Below, in pieces: positions 25,083-36,798 of a stretch of DNA of 64,000 nucleotides. This DNA comes from Modestobacter sp. VKM Ac-2984 (GTDB lineage Bacteria > Actinomycetota > Actinomycetes > Mycobacteriales > Geodermatophilaceae): contig NZ_JAPVBJ010000002.1 of assembly GCF_026967985.1 (NCBI RefSeq), positions 352,349-416,348 of the forward strand, written 5' to 3'. A program made the position numbers and the translations under genes. Under the pieces are notes generated by a model, which saw nothing but the letters and a program-made list of their open reading frames with translations, was not told the DNA's origin and did not search any database. The first letter of the stretch is position 1. Every line of letters begins with the position of its first letter.

Positions 25083-26072
25083 TCAGCCGTGCTCGGGCGG
25101 CAGGGTCTCCCCGGGTCGCGGCATGACCGGTGCGCCGGCCTCCTCCTCGAGGACCTCGGCGGCCGAGCCCACGATCAGCGGGTCCGGCGTGCCGACGGCG
25201 GCCGGGTCCTTGCCCGTGTAGTCGAACCGGGCCAGCACGTGACGCATCGCCTCCAGGCGGGCCCGCTTCTTGTCGTTGCTCTTGATCACCGTCCACGGGG
25301 CGTGCCCGGTGTCGGTGTGCAGGAACATCGCCTCCTTGGCCTCGGTGTATGCCTCCCACTTGTCCAGCGAGGCCAGGTCGGTGGGGGAGAGCTTCCACTG
25401 CCGCACCGGGTCGATCTGCCGCACGATGAACCGGCTGCGCTGCTCGCCCCGGGTCACCGAGAACCAGAACTTGACCAGGTGGATGCCGCTCTCCACGAGC
25501 ATCTGCTCGAACTCCGGGGCCTGGCGCATGAAGCGCAGGTACTCGTCGGCGGTGCAGTAGCCCATCACCCGTTCCACGCCGGCGCGGTTGTACCAGGAGC
25601 GGTCGAACATCACGATCTCGCCGGCCGCGGGCAGGTGCTGCACGTAGCGCTGGAAGTACCACTGCGTCTTCTCGCGCTCCGAGGGCTTGTCCAGGGCGAT
25701 CACCGTCGACCCGCGCGGGTTGAGGTGCTCGGTGAACCGCTTGATGGTGCCGCCCTTGCCGGCGGCGTCGCGGCCCTCGAACACCAGGACCAGCTTCTGG
25801 CCGGTGTCCTTCACCCATCCCTGCAGCTTGAGCAGCTCGATCTGCAGCTGCCGCTTCACGATCTCGTACTCCCGGCGCTCCATGCGCTCGCTGTACGGGT
25901 AGCCCTCGCGCCAGGTGTCGACCCGGTTGCCCTCGGGGTCGAAGAGCTCGCGGTCGTCGTCCCAGTCCTCGTCGGAGTGGGTGTCCGGCAGGGCGTTGAG
26001 CCGCCACCGGGACAGGTCGAGGACGGGCGAGCTCGTGCCCTCGGGGGCGCGGTCGCGGATCTGGTGGGTCAC
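25083..26072 (-). CDS. ppk2: Polyphosphate kinase 2
   Basis: Phosphotransferase of 329 residues that moves phosphate between polyphosphate and nucleoside di/triphosphates. It has Walker A FEGRDAAGKGGTIKR near residue 98, Walker B and lid signatures MFDRSWYNRAGVERVMG near residue 155, and SVTRGEQRSRF near residue 205. The spacing fits a single-domain PPK2 enzyme. The start is GTG. An N-terminal stretch of about 60 residues with WDDDRELFDPEGNRVDTW precedes the kinase core, as in many actinobacterial members. Its preferred direction cannot be read from sequence. Confidence 0.93.
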   Translation of the reverse strand: MTHQIRDRAPEGTSSPVLDLSRWRLNALPDTHSDEDWDDDRELFDPEGNRVDTWREGYPYSERMERREYEIVKRQLQIELLKLQGWVKDTGQKLVLVFEGRDAAGKGGTIKRFTEHLNPRGSTVIALDKPSEREKTQWYFQRYVQHLPAAGEIVMFDRSWYNRAGVERVMGYCTADEYLRFMRQAPEFEQMLVESGIHLVKFWFSVTRGEQRSRFIVRQIDPVRQWKLSPTDLASLDKWEAYTEAKEAMFLHTDTGHAPWTVIKSNDKKRARLEAMRHVLARFDYTGKDPAAVGTPDPLIVGSAAEVLEEEAGAPVMPRPGETLPPEHG

Positions 26073-26160
26073 GTCGTCTCCGGTCTCCGGGTGCAGGTGC
26101 CACGTACCAGGTGCTGGCCCGATCCTGCCCGGCTGCGGCTCGGCCTGCCCGCCCCGGGGG

Positions 26161-27279
26161 TCAGTGGGCGCGGACCATGGTGCGTACGTGCTGGAGGTGA
26201 CCGATCAGCTGGTCGCCGATCCGGCCCCAGGTCCTGGCCTCCACCGAGGGTCGGGCCCGCGCGGCGGCGGCGTGCAACGCAGTGCGGTCGTCCCGCAGCC
26301 CGGCGACCATCGCGGCCAGCAGGTGGGGGTCGTCCCCGGCCCAGAGCCAGCCGTTCTGCCCGTGCCGCACCAGGTCCAGCGGACCGCCGGAGGCGGCGAC
26401 GAGGGCGGGGACGCCTGCGGCCAGCGCTTCCTGGACCGCCTGGCAGAACGTCTCGTCGGCCCCGGGGTGCACGAAGAGGTCCAGGGAGGCGACGAGGGCG
26501 CCGAGCCCTGCCCCGCCGAGCTGGCCGAGGAAGTGGGCGCGCGGCAGCCGGCGGGCCAGCTGGCGGCGCTGCGGGCCGTCGCCGGCCACGACGAGCCGGA
26601 CCCCGGGCAGCTCGCTGAGCGGCGCGAGCAGCTCCAGCCGCTTCTCCACCGCCAGCCGGGCGACCACGCCCACGAGCAGCTCCCCGTTCGGCGCGAGCTC
26701 CTGGCGGAGGTGGGGGTCGCAGTGCCAGGGGGCGAACTGGTCGAGGTCGACGCCCCGCGGCCACAGCGTGACCGGCCCGATCCCGTGCCGGGCCAGCATC
26801 GCCAGGGTCGCCGTGGAGGGAGCCAGCGTCAGGTCGGCGGTCTCGTGCACCGAGCGCAGGTACCGCCAGGCCGCCGCCGGGCCACCGGGCAGCCGGTGGT
26901 GCTCGGCGTAGGCGGCCAGGTCGGTCTGGAAGACGGCGACCGACGGCACCCCCAGCGTGCGCGCGGCCCGGGCAGCGGCCAGGCCGAGCACGGCAGGCGA
27001 GGCCAGGTGGACGACGTCGGGGGCCAGCCGGCCCAGCACCTGGGTCAGGTCGCCGGCCGGGCGTGCGACGGAGAGCTGCCAGTAGCCGGGCAGGCGCATC
27101 GACGGGACGGTCGCGACCTCCACCCAGGCGCCGCAGCGGGACTCGTAGCCCGAGCCGGAGGGGGCGACCACCACCGGGTCGTGGCCGCGGACGGCGAGGT
27201 GGTCGACCAGCCGCAGCACCGAGTTCACCACCCCGTTGACCGCAGGCAGGAACGTCTCGGCGACCACGGCGACCCGCAT
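26161..27279 (-). CDS. GT4 glycosyltransferase, MgtA/PimB-like mannosyltransferase
   Basis: GT-B fold enzyme of 372 residues. The opening MRVAVVAETFLPAVNGVVNS is the signature of actinobacterial GDP-mannose-dependent alpha-mannosyltransferases of the MgtA type. GVVARLAVEKRLELL, VVAGDGPQRRQL and the nucleotide-sugar motif HPGADETFCQAVQEALA are also present. It probably adds mannose to a glycolipid anchor at the inner membrane face. The ATG at 27279 matches family starts; the frame stays open to a TTG at 27369, which would overlap the acyltransferase gene. The two genes probably form an operon for a membrane lipid. Confidence 0.85.
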   Translation of the reverse strand: MRVAVVAETFLPAVNGVVNSVLRLVDHLAVRGHDPVVVAPSGSGYESRCGAWVEVATVPSMRLPGYWQLSVARPAGDLTQVLGRLAPDVVHLASPAVLGLAAARAARTLGVPSVAVFQTDLAAYAEHHRLPGGPAAAWRYLRSVHETADLTLAPSTATLAMLARHGIGPVTLWPRGVDLDQFAPWHCDPHLRQELAPNGELLVGVVARLAVEKRLELLAPLSELPGVRLVVAGDGPQRRQLARRLPRAHFLGQLGGAGLGALVASLDLFVHPGADETFCQAVQEALAAGVPALVAASGGPLDLVRHGQNGWLWAGDDPHLLAAMVAGLRDDRTALHAAAARARPSVEARTWGRIGDQLIGHLQHVRTMVRAH

Positions 27280-27361
27280 GCCCACGCCGGCGGGCGGCAG
27301 TCGCGCCACGACCGGCTCCGGCCGGACGACGTCCTCCAGCGCGTTCCCGTGCAGCGCGTCG

Positions 27362-28288
27362 TCAGGCAATGCGCGCTGCTCCCGGGTGGGTCGGGATGAC
27401 GGAGGGCCGGCGGACCGGCCTCCGGCGGGCGGGCACCCGGGGCCGGCGGGGATGGGCGGCCACCACGGGGGGCTGGGCCTCGGTGACGGCGGCGACGGCG
27501 TACTCGGCGAGCGCGGCCAGCTCCCGGCGGTCGGCGCCGGCCGGGTCGAGCGCCGGCAGCAGGTGCACCTCCACCACCAGGCCGCGGACGGTGACCACCC
27601 GGGCGATGCTGCGCCACAGCGGTTCGTCGCCCAGGAAGCCGGCGACCGCGGTGGAGGCCTGCCCGTGGACCCGGTACCGGACGGCGACCGGGCAGACCGG
27701 GGCAGCGGCGTCCACGGCGGCCTGGAAGAACGCCGGGCGGAAGCGGCCGAGCTCGACCCCGCACGCCGTCGTCCCCTCGGGGTGGACGGTCACCGGTGTG
27801 CCCGACCGCAGCAGGCCGGCGACCTGCGCCACCGTGCCGGGGAGTGCCCGGATGCGTGCCCGGTCGACCAGCACGGCGCCGGCCCGCCGGGCCAGGCCGC
27901 CGAGGACCGGCCAGTCGCCCACCTCGCGCCGGGCGACGGGCACCCCCGGCACCACGGTCAGCATCGCCAGGTCGTCGATCCAGGAGACGTGGTTACCGAC
28001 CACCAGGTGTCCCGGGCCGCGCCCGACACCGGCCCGCGGCCAGGCCACCGCCGGTGTGGTGACCTCGACCCGCACCCCGGCGGCGGTGAGCAGTCTCGCC
28101 GCGGCGCACACGACCAGCCGTCGCCGTCCCCGCGCACCGGTCCACGGCGCGCGCAGGGCGGCGACGCCGGTGCCGGCCAGCGCACCGCTGAGCCGGAGCC
28201 AGCGGCGCCGCCGGGTGGCGGCGTCCACGGTCGGCACCGGGTCGGCCGTGCAGGCGGTCGTGCAGCCGGAGACCGGCACCCAGCTCAT
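27362..28288 (-). CDS. PlsC-type lysophospholipid acyltransferase
   Basis: Acyltransferase of 308 residues with the catalytic NHVSWID (HX4D) near residue 99 and the acyl-acceptor motif VHPEGTT near residue 168. One or two hydrophobic segments precede the active site. It would acylate a lysophospholipid or glycolipid at the membrane. The C-terminal 30 residues are Arg/Pro-rich. It lies directly before the GT4 mannosyltransferase on the same strand, so joint assembly of an acylated mannolipid is plausible (inference). Confidence 0.88.
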   Translation of the reverse strand: MSWVPVSGCTTACTADPVPTVDAATRRRRWLRLSGALAGTGVAALRAPWTGARGRRRLVVCAAARLLTAAGVRVEVTTPAVAWPRAGVGRGPGHLVVGNHVSWIDDLAMLTVVPGVPVARREVGDWPVLGGLARRAGAVLVDRARIRALPGTVAQVAGLLRSGTPVTVHPEGTTACGVELGRFRPAFFQAAVDAAAPVCPVAVRYRVHGQASTAVAGFLGDEPLWRSIARVVTVRGLVVEVHLLPALDPAGADRRELAALAEYAVAAVTEAQPPVVAAHPRRPRVPARRRPVRRPSVIPTHPGAARIA

Positions 28289-28541
28289 CGGTCGCCCCCG
28301 GCCTCGCGGGCGCGGTGGGTGGTCGGGTTCGTGGTGCAGCTGCGGCGGGATGCCGGCAGGGGGGTGGTCGACGCGGTGGTCCCAGCTGCGGTCACGGCGA
28401 CACCTCGGGTGTCGGGAGGCCCCTGGACGAGGCCCGGACGCTGCCAGCGTCAGCGGCGGAGGTGTCCGGTGGGTGGCCGCTCCCTGGCGTGCCCCCGTCG
28501 GTCGGGCGAATCCCGGCCCGGCCGACGGGCGGGGCGGCCGC

Positions 28542-29189
28542 TCAGGTGGTGAGGCGCTCGGCCAGTTCCTGGGCGAAGCTGCGGGCGGCATCGGCCTCGG
28601 CGGCGGCGCGGTCGCGGAGGTCGGCCATCGCCGGCACCCGGTCGGCCAGGGTCAGCTGCAGGGTGATGACCGAGACGGTCATCCCGAACGAGCGCCCGAG
28701 CACGAGCTCCAGGGGCGGCACGGTGTGGTCCCAGCTGGCCTGCTCGCCGCCGGCGTCGTAGCTCGCCCCCCGGCTGGAGACGATCACGGCGTTCCGCCCG
28801 GCCAGTGGGCGCGCCTCGAAGTCGCCGAACGGCACGGTCACGCCGAGCACGTGCACGTGGTCGACCCAGGCCTTGAGGGTGGAGGGCAGCGACCAGTTGT
28901 ACATCGGGGCGCCGACCAGCAGGACGTCGGCGGCCAGCAGCTCGTCCAGGTAGACCTGCTGCTGCGCCTCGGCGGCCGGGTCGACCACCTCCTCGGCCGT
29001 GCGCAACCGGGGGGCCCAGTGCAGGGCGGCGTCGGGCAGGTGCGGCGGCGGGTCCGCCTGCAGGTCCCGGGACGTCACGGTGAACTCCGCGCCACGGGCC
29101 TGCCAGCCCTGGACGAAGGCGGCGGTCACCCCACGCGAGGCGGAGCTGCGCGGATCGGCGGACGAGTCGAGGTGCAGCAGGTGCGGCAT
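28542..29189 (-). CDS. azoR: FMN-dependent NADH-azoreductase (AzoR-like)
   Basis: Flavodoxin-fold quinone/azo reductase of 215 residues. FMN contacts are visible in HLDSSADPRSSASRG near residue 6 and in APMYNWSLPSTLKAWVDHV near residue 94, the most characteristic AzoR stretch. SSRGASYD follows at about 140. It reduces quinones and azo compounds by two-electron transfer. The ATG has GGGAGA upstream. A near-palindrome lies about 80 bases upstream of the start. Confidence 0.92.
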   Translation of the reverse strand: MPHLLHLDSSADPRSSASRGVTAAFVQGWQARGAEFTVTSRDLQADPPPHLPDAALHWAPRLRTAEEVVDPAAEAQQQVYLDELLAADVLLVGAPMYNWSLPSTLKAWVDHVHVLGVTVPFGDFEARPLAGRNAVIVSSRGASYDAGGEQASWDHTVPPLELVLGRSFGMTVSVITLQLTLADRVPAMADLRDRAAAEADAARSFAQELAERLTT

Positions 29190-29267
29190 CGGGGTCTCCC
29201 GGGGCTGGGGATGGGCGGGGTCTCCGGGGCCCACCCAAGCAGGGCCGGCCACCGGGGCGCCGGTCGG

Positions 29268-29295
29268 GGCGGATGTTCCACGTGGAGCATCCGCC
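29268..29295. promoter_or_regulatory. 28-bp near-palindrome containing a parS-like core
   Basis: The arms GGCGGATG and CATCCGCC flank TTCCACGTGGAG. The inner 16 bases, TGTTCCACGTGGAGCA at 29274-29289, differ in one defined position from the degenerate parS pattern TGTTNCACGTGNAACA. It sits 3 bases past the stop of the YchJ-like gene, so a terminator is the other reading. Confidence 0.4.
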
Positions 29296-29298
29296 GGC

Positions 29299-29685
29299 TC
29301 AGTCCAGCGACACCCCGTCGACGTACCGCCACTGCCCGTTCTCGCGGGCGAACCGGCTGAGCTCGTGCTGCACCCCCGGCACCCCGCCGGTGCGGTGGTG
29401 GGCCCGGAACTCCACCGTGCCATCCGGTGCCAGCAGGGCGCCGCCGCTCGCGGCCAGCACCTCCAGCCCGGTCCAGCGCACCGCCGGGTCGAGCTCGAGG
29501 CCGTCGGGCCGGGTGGTGGAGTGCCAGGTGCTCAGCAGGTAGCCGGCGTCGCCGACGGCGAAGGCGCTGTAGCGGGAGCGCATCAGCTGCGCGGGCGTCG
29601 CCGCGGTCGCCGCTCCCGCGTGCAGCCGGCCGCAGCACTCGTCGTAGGGCAGGCCGGTGCTGCACGGGCAGCGGTGGGAGGGCAC
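29299..29685 (-). CDS. YchJ-like (UPF0225) SEC-C motif protein
   Basis: Protein of 128 residues with an N-terminal zinc-type SEC-C motif (CPCSTGLPYDECCG, residues about 6-19) followed by the YchJ domain: SRYSAFAVGDAGYLLSTWH near residue 37, then VEFRAHHR and ELSRFARENGQWRYVDG. The GTG at 29685 places the SEC-C cysteines at the very N-terminus, as in the family. Function is unknown. It is close downstream of argG on the same strand, with about 80 bases between. Confidence 0.87.
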   Translation of the reverse strand: MPSHRCPCSTGLPYDECCGRLHAGAATAATPAQLMRSRYSAFAVGDAGYLLSTWHSTTRPDGLELDPAVRWTGLEVLAASGGALLAPDGTVEFRAHHRTGGVPGVQHELSRFARENGQWRYVDGVSLD

Positions 29686-29764
29686 GGCCCGAGTCTCCCA
29701 GGTGCCGGACCGGCCCGTCCCTGACGCGGTGCCGGGACGGCGCCCGGGACCGGCCGCTGCCGGG

Positions 29765-31670
<1,906 letters not shown>

Positions 31671-31671
31671 C

Positions 31672-33153
31672 TCAGTGCCCCCCGGCGAGCTGGCCGGTGT
31701 GCCGCGCGAAGCGGTCGGCCGAGTGCTCGTTCAGGCCCACGATCTGCACGCTCTTGCCACGCGTCTCGTACTTGTGGGTGATCGCGTCCAGGGTGGCGAC
31801 GGTCGAGGCGTCCCAGACCTGCGCGCCGGACAGGTCGATGACCACGTCCGTGGGGTCGTCGGCGTAGTCGAACTGCTGGTACAGGTCGTTGCTGGAGGCG
31901 AAGAACAGGGCGCCGTGGACGGCGTAGTGGCGCGTCGTCCCGTCCGGGCTGGTCGTGCTGGTGACCTCGACGAGGTGGGCGACCCGGCGGGCGAACAGCA
32001 CGCAGGCGACCAGCACGCCGGTGCCGACCCCGATGGCGAGGTTGTGGGTCCACAGGGTGACCGCGATGGTGGAGAGCATCACGATCGTCTCGCTGCGGGG
32101 CATCCGGTGGATGGTCCGCAGGCTGTGCCAGTCGAAGGTGGCGATGGCCACGAAGATCATCACGGCCACCAGCGCAGCCATCGGGATGATCGCGACGATG
32201 TCGCCGAGGGCGACGACCAGGATCAGCAGGAACACCCCGGAGAGGAAGGTCGACAGCCGGGTCCGCGCACCGGACCGGATGTTGATCATCGTCTGGCCGA
32301 TCATGGCGCAGCCGCCCATGCCGCCGAAGAAGCCGGTGACGATGTTGGCCACGCCCTGCCCCCAGGACTCCCGGGTCTTGTCCGAGTGGGTGTCGGTCAG
32401 GTCGTCGACCAGCTTGGCCGTCAGCAGGGACTCCATCAACCCGACGAACGCCACGCCCAGGGCGTAGGGGGCGATGATGCTCAGCGTCTCCCAGGTGAGG
32501 GGCAGGTCGGGGATGCCGAAGAACGGCAGGCTGTCGGGCAGCTCGCCCTGGTCGCCCACGTTCGGCACGGTGAGGCCGACCGCGACGGTGAGCCCGGTGA
32601 GCACCACGATCGAGACGAGCGGAGCCGGGACGGCGGAGCTCAGCCGCGGGAGCAGGAAGATGATCGCCAGGCCGGCGGCCACCATCGGGTAGACCAGCCA
32701 GGACACGTCGACCAGGTACGGCAGCTGCGCGGTGAAGATCAGGATGGCCAGCGCGTTGACGAAGCCGATCATCACGCTGCGCGGGACGAAGCGCATCAAC
32801 CGGGCGAAGCCGGCCAGTCCCAGCAGGACCTGGAACACCCCGCCGAGGACGACCGCGGCCAGCAGGTACTCCAGGCCGTGGTCGCGCACCAGCGGGGCGA
32901 CGACCAGCGCGATCGCCCCGGTGGCGGCGCTGATCATCGCCGGACGGCCACCCGTGAAGGCGATCACCACCGCCATCGTGAACGAGGCGAAGAGACCGAC
33001 CCGGGGGTCGACGCCGGCGATGATGGAGAAGCTGATCGCCTCGGGGATCAGCGCGAGGGCCACCACGAGGCCGGCGAGCACCTCGGTGCGGGCCACCTTC
33101 GGCGCGAGCCAGGCGGGTCGGCGGGGCGCGGACAGTGCGGTAGAGGAGGACAT
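31672..33153 (-). CDS. SulP-family anion transporter with STAS domain
   Basis: Transporter of 493 residues with about ten to twelve membrane segments (residues 20-380). It has SulP motifs such as [19 protein letters not shown] near residue 29, [20 protein letters not shown] near residue 290 and a C-terminal STAS domain (about 395-485, [20 protein letters not shown]). Substrates in the family include sulfate, bicarbonate and dicarboxylates; which one applies here cannot be told. The ATG has only a weak site. The coupled MerR gene downstream is the likely regulator. Confidence 0.9.
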   Translation of the reverse strand: MSSSTALSAPRRPAWLAPKVARTEVLAGLVVALALIPEAISFSIIAGVDPRVGLFASFTMAVVIAFTGGRPAMISAATGAIALVVAPLVRDHGLEYLLAAVVLGGVFQVLLGLAGFARLMRFVPRSVMIGFVNALAILIFTAQLPYLVDVSWLVYPMVAAGLAIIFLLPRLSSAVPAPLVSIVVLTGLTVAVGLTVPNVGDQGELPDSLPFFGIPDLPLTWETLSIIAPYALGVAFVGLMESLLTAKLVDDLTDTHSDKTRESWGQGVANIVTGFFGGMGGCAMIGQTMINIRSGARTRLSTFLSGVFLLILVVALGDIVAIIPMAALVAVMIFVAIATFDWHSLRTIHRMPRSETIVMLSTIAVTLWTHNLAIGVGTGVLVACVLFARRVAHLVEVTSTTSPDGTTRHYAVHGALFFASSNDLYQQFDYADDPTDVVIDLSGAQVWDASTVATLDAITHKYETRGKSVQIVGLNEHSADRFARHTGQLAGGH

Positions 33154-33247
33154 GCCACCGTGTTCGGGTCGTGCGCCGGGCAGGCGCGGGCGTGGATGCC
33201 CGGAACAGCGGTGGTCCGGATCAGGACGGCAGCGAAGCAGCTCCCGC

Positions 33248-33292
33248 CGCCGACACCCTACCCTCACGCAAGGGGAGAGTGGGGTGTCGGCG
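33248..33292 (-). terminator. Terminator after the RNase J gene
   Basis: A CGCCGACACCC / GGGTGTCGGCG stem of 11 bp with further imperfect pairing (CTACCCTC against GAGAGTGGG) inside starts about 23 bases past the rnj stop. It precedes the SulP gene on the same strand. Confidence 0.7.
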
Positions 33293-33314
33293 CACTGTGA
33301 TCCGGGCGACCCGG

Positions 33315-35000
33315 TCAGGCGTCGATGACCACCGGGATGATCATCGGCGTGCGGCGGTGGGACCGGTTCGCCCAGTTGCTGACGGCCTTGGCGATCAGCT
33401 GCTCCAGCTGGGTGGCGTCCTTGACGCCGTCGGCCGCCGCCCGGGCCAGTTCCCGCTCGATCAGCGGCACCGCCGCATCGAAGGACTCCGCCTCGTGGAC
33501 GAACCCGCGGGCCAGGAAGTCGGGGGCCTCGACGAGCTGGCCGGTGTTGGCGTCGACGATCGCCACGACCGTGATGACGCCCTCCTCGGCCAGGGTGCGC
33601 CGGTCCTTGAGCGAGGCCTCGGTCGCCCCGCCGACGGTCGAGCCGTCGACGTAGACGTTGCCCGCGGGCACCTTGCCGGTGATGGAGACCCGACCGTCGA
33701 CCAGGTCGACCACGGAGCCGTCCTCGGCGATGACCACCCCGTTCGGGTGGACCCCGGTGCGGATCGCCAGGTCGGCGTTGGCCCGCAGGTGCCGCCACTC
33801 CCCGTGCACCGGCATGACGTTGCGCGGCTTGACGAGGTTGTAGCAGTACACGAGTTCGCCGGCGCTGGCGTGCCCGGAGACGTGCACCTTGGCGTTGCCC
33901 TTGTGGACGACGTTGGCGCCGATCTTGGTGAACTCGTTGATGATCCGGTAGATCGCGTTCTCGTTGCCCGGGATCAGCGAGCTGGCCAGCAGCACGGTGT
34001 CGCCCTCGGAGATCCGGATGACGTGGTCCCGGTTGGCCATCCGGGACAGCGCCGCCATCGGCTCGCCCTGGGAGCCGGTGCAGATCAGGCACACCTGGTC
34101 GGCGGGCAGCTTCTCCAGCACCTTCATGTCCACGACCAGTCCCTTGGGCACCCGCAGGTAGCCCAGGTCGCGGGCGATCCCCATGTTCCGGACCATCGAC
34201 CGGCCGACGAAGGCGACCTTGCGGCCGTGCTGGTGCGCGGCGTCGAGCACCTGCTGGATCCGGTGCACGTGGCTGGCGAAGCTGGAGACGATGACCCGCT
34301 TGGGCGCGGTCCGGAAGACCGTGTCGATCGCCGGGGTGAGCTCACCCTCGGACGTGGTGAAGCCGGGCACGTCGGCGTTGGTGGAGTCGGTGAGGAAGAG
34401 GTCGACCCCCTCCTCGCCGAGCCGGGCGAAGCCGCGCAGGTCGGTGATCCGCTGGTCCAGGGGGAACTGGTCCATCTTGAAGTCGCCGGTGTGCAGCACC
34501 AGGCCGGCCGCGGTGCGGATCGCCACGGCGAGCGCGTCGGGGATGGAGTGGTTGACCGCCAGGAACTCCAGGTCGAAGGGGCCGAGCCGCAGCTCGTCGC
34601 CCTCCGCGACCTGCTCGGTCACCGGGGTGATCTTGTGTTCCTTGAGCTTGGCCTCGATGAAGGCCAGCGTCAGCTTCGACCCGATGACGGGGATGTCCCG
34701 CCGCTCCCGCAGCAGGTAGGGGACGCCGCCGATGTGGTCCTCGTGCCCGTGGGTCAGCACGACCGCCACCACGTCGTCCAGCCGGTCCCGGATGGAGGTG
34801 AAGTCGGGGAGGATCACGTCGATCCCCGGCTGGTGCTCCTCGGGGAAGAGCACGCCGCAGTCGACGATCAGCAGCTTGCCGGCGTGCTCGAAGACGGTCA
34901 TGTTGCGGCCGATCTCACCCAGCCCACCCAGGGCGACGATCCGCAGGCCAGTGGGCGCCAGTGCGGGGAGCGTGCCGGGGTCTCGGCGGGAACGGCTCAT
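33315..35000 (-). CDS. rnj: Ribonuclease J
   Basis: Metallo-beta-lactamase/beta-CASP ribonuclease of 561 residues, with endonuclease and 5'-3' exonuclease roles in RNA decay and rRNA maturation. The metal-binding HGHEDHIGG is near residue 85, with LHTGDFKMD near 173, [10 protein letters not shown] near 245 and the beta-[15 protein letters not shown] near 370. The C-terminal domain ends in [19 protein letters not shown], typical of actinobacterial RNase J. ATG start. It is divergent from a small gene of unknown function. Confidence 0.95.
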   Translation of the reverse strand: MSRSRRDPGTLPALAPTGLRIVALGGLGEIGRNMTVFEHAGKLLIVDCGVLFPEEHQPGIDVILPDFTSIRDRLDDVVAVVLTHGHEDHIGGVPYLLRERRDIPVIGSKLTLAFIEAKLKEHKITPVTEQVAEGDELRLGPFDLEFLAVNHSIPDALAVAIRTAAGLVLHTGDFKMDQFPLDQRITDLRGFARLGEEGVDLFLTDSTNADVPGFTTSEGELTPAIDTVFRTAPKRVIVSSFASHVHRIQQVLDAAHQHGRKVAFVGRSMVRNMGIARDLGYLRVPKGLVVDMKVLEKLPADQVCLICTGSQGEPMAALSRMANRDHVIRISEGDTVLLASSLIPGNENAIYRIINEFTKIGANVVHKGNAKVHVSGHASAGELVYCYNLVKPRNVMPVHGEWRHLRANADLAIRTGVHPNGVVIAEDGSVVDLVDGRVSITGKVPAGNVYVDGSTVGGATEASLKDRRTLAEEGVITVVAIVDANTGQLVEAPDFLARGFVHEAESFDAAVPLIERELARAAADGVKDATQLEQLIAKAVSNWANRSHRRTPMIIPVVIDA

Positions 35001-35103
35001 GCCCTCACGCTACGTGCGCGCGACCGGGGACCTGCCGCCGGTCCCGTCGTGACTGCATCCGGCCGTCTGCATCCGAGTCGGCCTTTCGCGGAGAACGTCT
35101 GGT

Positions 35104-35340
35104 GTGGAGTCGCTCGCGAGGGACCAACACCAGTGGGTCGTCCAGCCGTTGATCGATGCCGGTCTGCAGCTCGAGGAGATCCGGTCGCTGGTGTTCGGCC
35201 TGGCCTTCCAGGGCGTCGTCGGCGAGGGGCGCGGGGTGCTGGCCTGCATCCGGGACCTCGTGGCGGACCGGCCCGCGGAGGTGCGGAGCGCCTGGGTGGA
35301 GGTGGTCCACCGGCTGTTCCAGCTGGAGCCCCCGACGTAG
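35104..35340 (+). CDS. Hypothetical protein of 78 residues
   Basis: Soluble, mostly helical protein (QHQWVVQPLIDAGLQLEEIR, then LVFGLAFQGVVGEG). I do not recognise a family. The GTG has GGAGA about 9 bases upstream. The frame has the third-position GC pattern of a real gene and ends 5 bases before the convergent G6PDH stop. The start is about 100 bases from the divergent rnj start. Confidence 0.55.
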   Translation: MESLARDQHQWVVQPLIDAGLQLEEIRSLVFGLAFQGVVGEGRGVLACIRDLVADRPAEVRSAWVEVVHRLFQLEPPT

Positions 35341-35345
35341 GCGCC

Positions 35346-36704
35346 TCAGCCCGCGGCGGGGCCGGACGACCCGGCCGGGTACTCCTGCAGGGGCACCTCG
35401 CCCTTCGCCCAGGCGGCCAGGACCGGTTCGACGATCCGCCAGGACTGCTCGGCCTCCACGTCGCTGATCGACAGCGTGGCGTCCCCGGCCAGCACCTCCC
35501 GGAGCAGCAGGCCGTAGGCCGACAGGTCGTTCGGGGCCAGGTCGATGTCCAGGGCGCGGCGCTCGAGGTCGAACGGCTCGCCCGCCCCGTTGAGGTTGAG
35601 CTCCAGGGTGACGTGGTCCGGGTCGAGCCCCAGCCGCAGCACGTCGGACTCGAGCTGTTGGTCGCCGAAGGCCAGGTGCGGCACCGGCTTGAACCAGACG
35701 GCGATCTCCCGCCGGCCCGCGCCGAGCGCCTTGCCGCTGCGCAGCCGGAACGGGACGCCCGCCCAGCGCCAGTTGTCGATCGTCACCGTGAACTCGGCGT
35801 GGGTCTCGGTCTCCCGCGCCGGGTCGACCCCCTCCTCGCTGGTGTAGTCGGGCAGCTCCCGGCCCTCCACCGTCCCGGCGGTGTACCGCCCGCGGACGGT
35901 GTCCCGGGCCATGTCGGCCGGGGGGCGGACCGCGCGCAGCACGTCGGCCTTGCGTGCGGCCAGGCTCGGGCCGTCGACCGCGTTCGGCGGCTCCATCGCG
36001 ACGATGGACAGCTGCTGGAGCAGGTGGTTCTGCAGCATGTCGCGCAGCGCACCCGCCCCGTCGTAGTACCCGGCGCGCCCCTCCAGGCCCAGCGTCTCGT
36101 CGAAGACGATCTCCACCCGGTCGATGTGGGAGGCGTTCCAGACCGGCTCGAACAGCCGGTTGGCGAAGCGCAGCCCGAGCACGTTGAGCACGGTCTGCTT
36201 GGCCAGGAAGTGGTCGGTGCGGAACGCCTGCGCCTCCGGGACCAGCCGGTGCAGGACGGCGTTGAGCTGCCGGGCGTCGGCCTCGTCGCGACCGAAGGGC
36301 TTCTCGACGGCGATCGTCGTCCCCTCGGGGAGCTCGACCTCGGTGAGCGCCTCGAGGGTGGGGAGGAAGACGGTGTTCGGCAGGGCCAGGTAGAGCACCG
36401 GGCGGCCCCGCACCCGGGCCAGCACCTGCCGGAGGTCGTCGGGGGAGGTGACGTCACCGCGCTGGTAGCCGAGCCGGCCGACCAGCTGGTCGCGGGCCTG
36501 CTCGGGCACCTGTGCGCCGTGCTCGGCGAGTCGGTCGCCCGCCCACTCCCGGTACTGCTGCTCCGACCAGTCGTCCCGGCCCACCGCCAGCACGTCGACG
36601 CCGCCGTCGAGCGCGTCGGCCTGGACCAGCTGGGCCAGCCCCGGGAGAAGCAGGCGCCCGGTGAGGTCGCCCGTCCCGCCGAGCACCACGAAGGTCGCCT
36701 GCAT
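35346..36704 (-). CDS. zwf: Glucose-6-phosphate dehydrogenase, divergent form
   Basis: NADP-linked enzyme of the oxidative pentose phosphate path; 452 residues, shorter than the usual 480-515. It has a GGTGDLTGR nucleotide-binding loop near residue 9, EKPFGRD near 140 and RTDHFLAKQTVLNVLGLRF near 163. That last stretch is where the canonical active-site motif is RIDHYLGKE; the His and Lys are kept, while Tyr-Leu-Gly is Phe-Leu-Ala. IDNWRWAGVPFRLRSGK follows near 310. The ATG at 36704 is preferred to the GTG two codons earlier. It lies downstream of the ABC operon but is probably separate from it. Confidence 0.85.
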   Translation of the reverse strand: MQATFVVLGGTGDLTGRLLLPGLAQLVQADALDGGVDVLAVGRDDWSEQQYREWAGDRLAEHGAQVPEQARDQLVGRLGYQRGDVTSPDDLRQVLARVRGRPVLYLALPNTVFLPTLEALTEVELPEGTTIAVEKPFGRDEADARQLNAVLHRLVPEAQAFRTDHFLAKQTVLNVLGLRFANRLFEPVWNASHIDRVEIVFDETLGLEGRAGYYDGAGALRDMLQNHLLQQLSIVAMEPPNAVDGPSLAARKADVLRAVRPPADMARDTVRGRYTAGTVEGRELPDYTSEEGVDPARETETHAEFTVTIDNWRWAGVPFRLRSGKALGAGRREIAVWFKPVPHLAFGDQQLESDVLRLGLDPDHVTLELNLNGAGEPFDLERRALDIDLAPNDLSAYGLLLREVLAGDATLSISDVEAEQSWRIVEPVLAAWAKGEVPLQEYPAGSSGPAAG

Positions 36705-36798
36705 CGTCACCCCATCCGTCGTCGAGCCGGGCCGCCGTCCGCGGCCCCACCCTCGCGCCCTGCCCAGGGCGTGCCGAGCTGAACCCCCGGGCCGCGGA

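Noticed and set aside
28289-28541. Largest gene-poor gap examined for tRNA, small RNA or small genes
   Set aside because: No cloverleaf, terminator-bounded transcript or frame with a ribosome site was found. It probably just holds the acyltransferase promoter.
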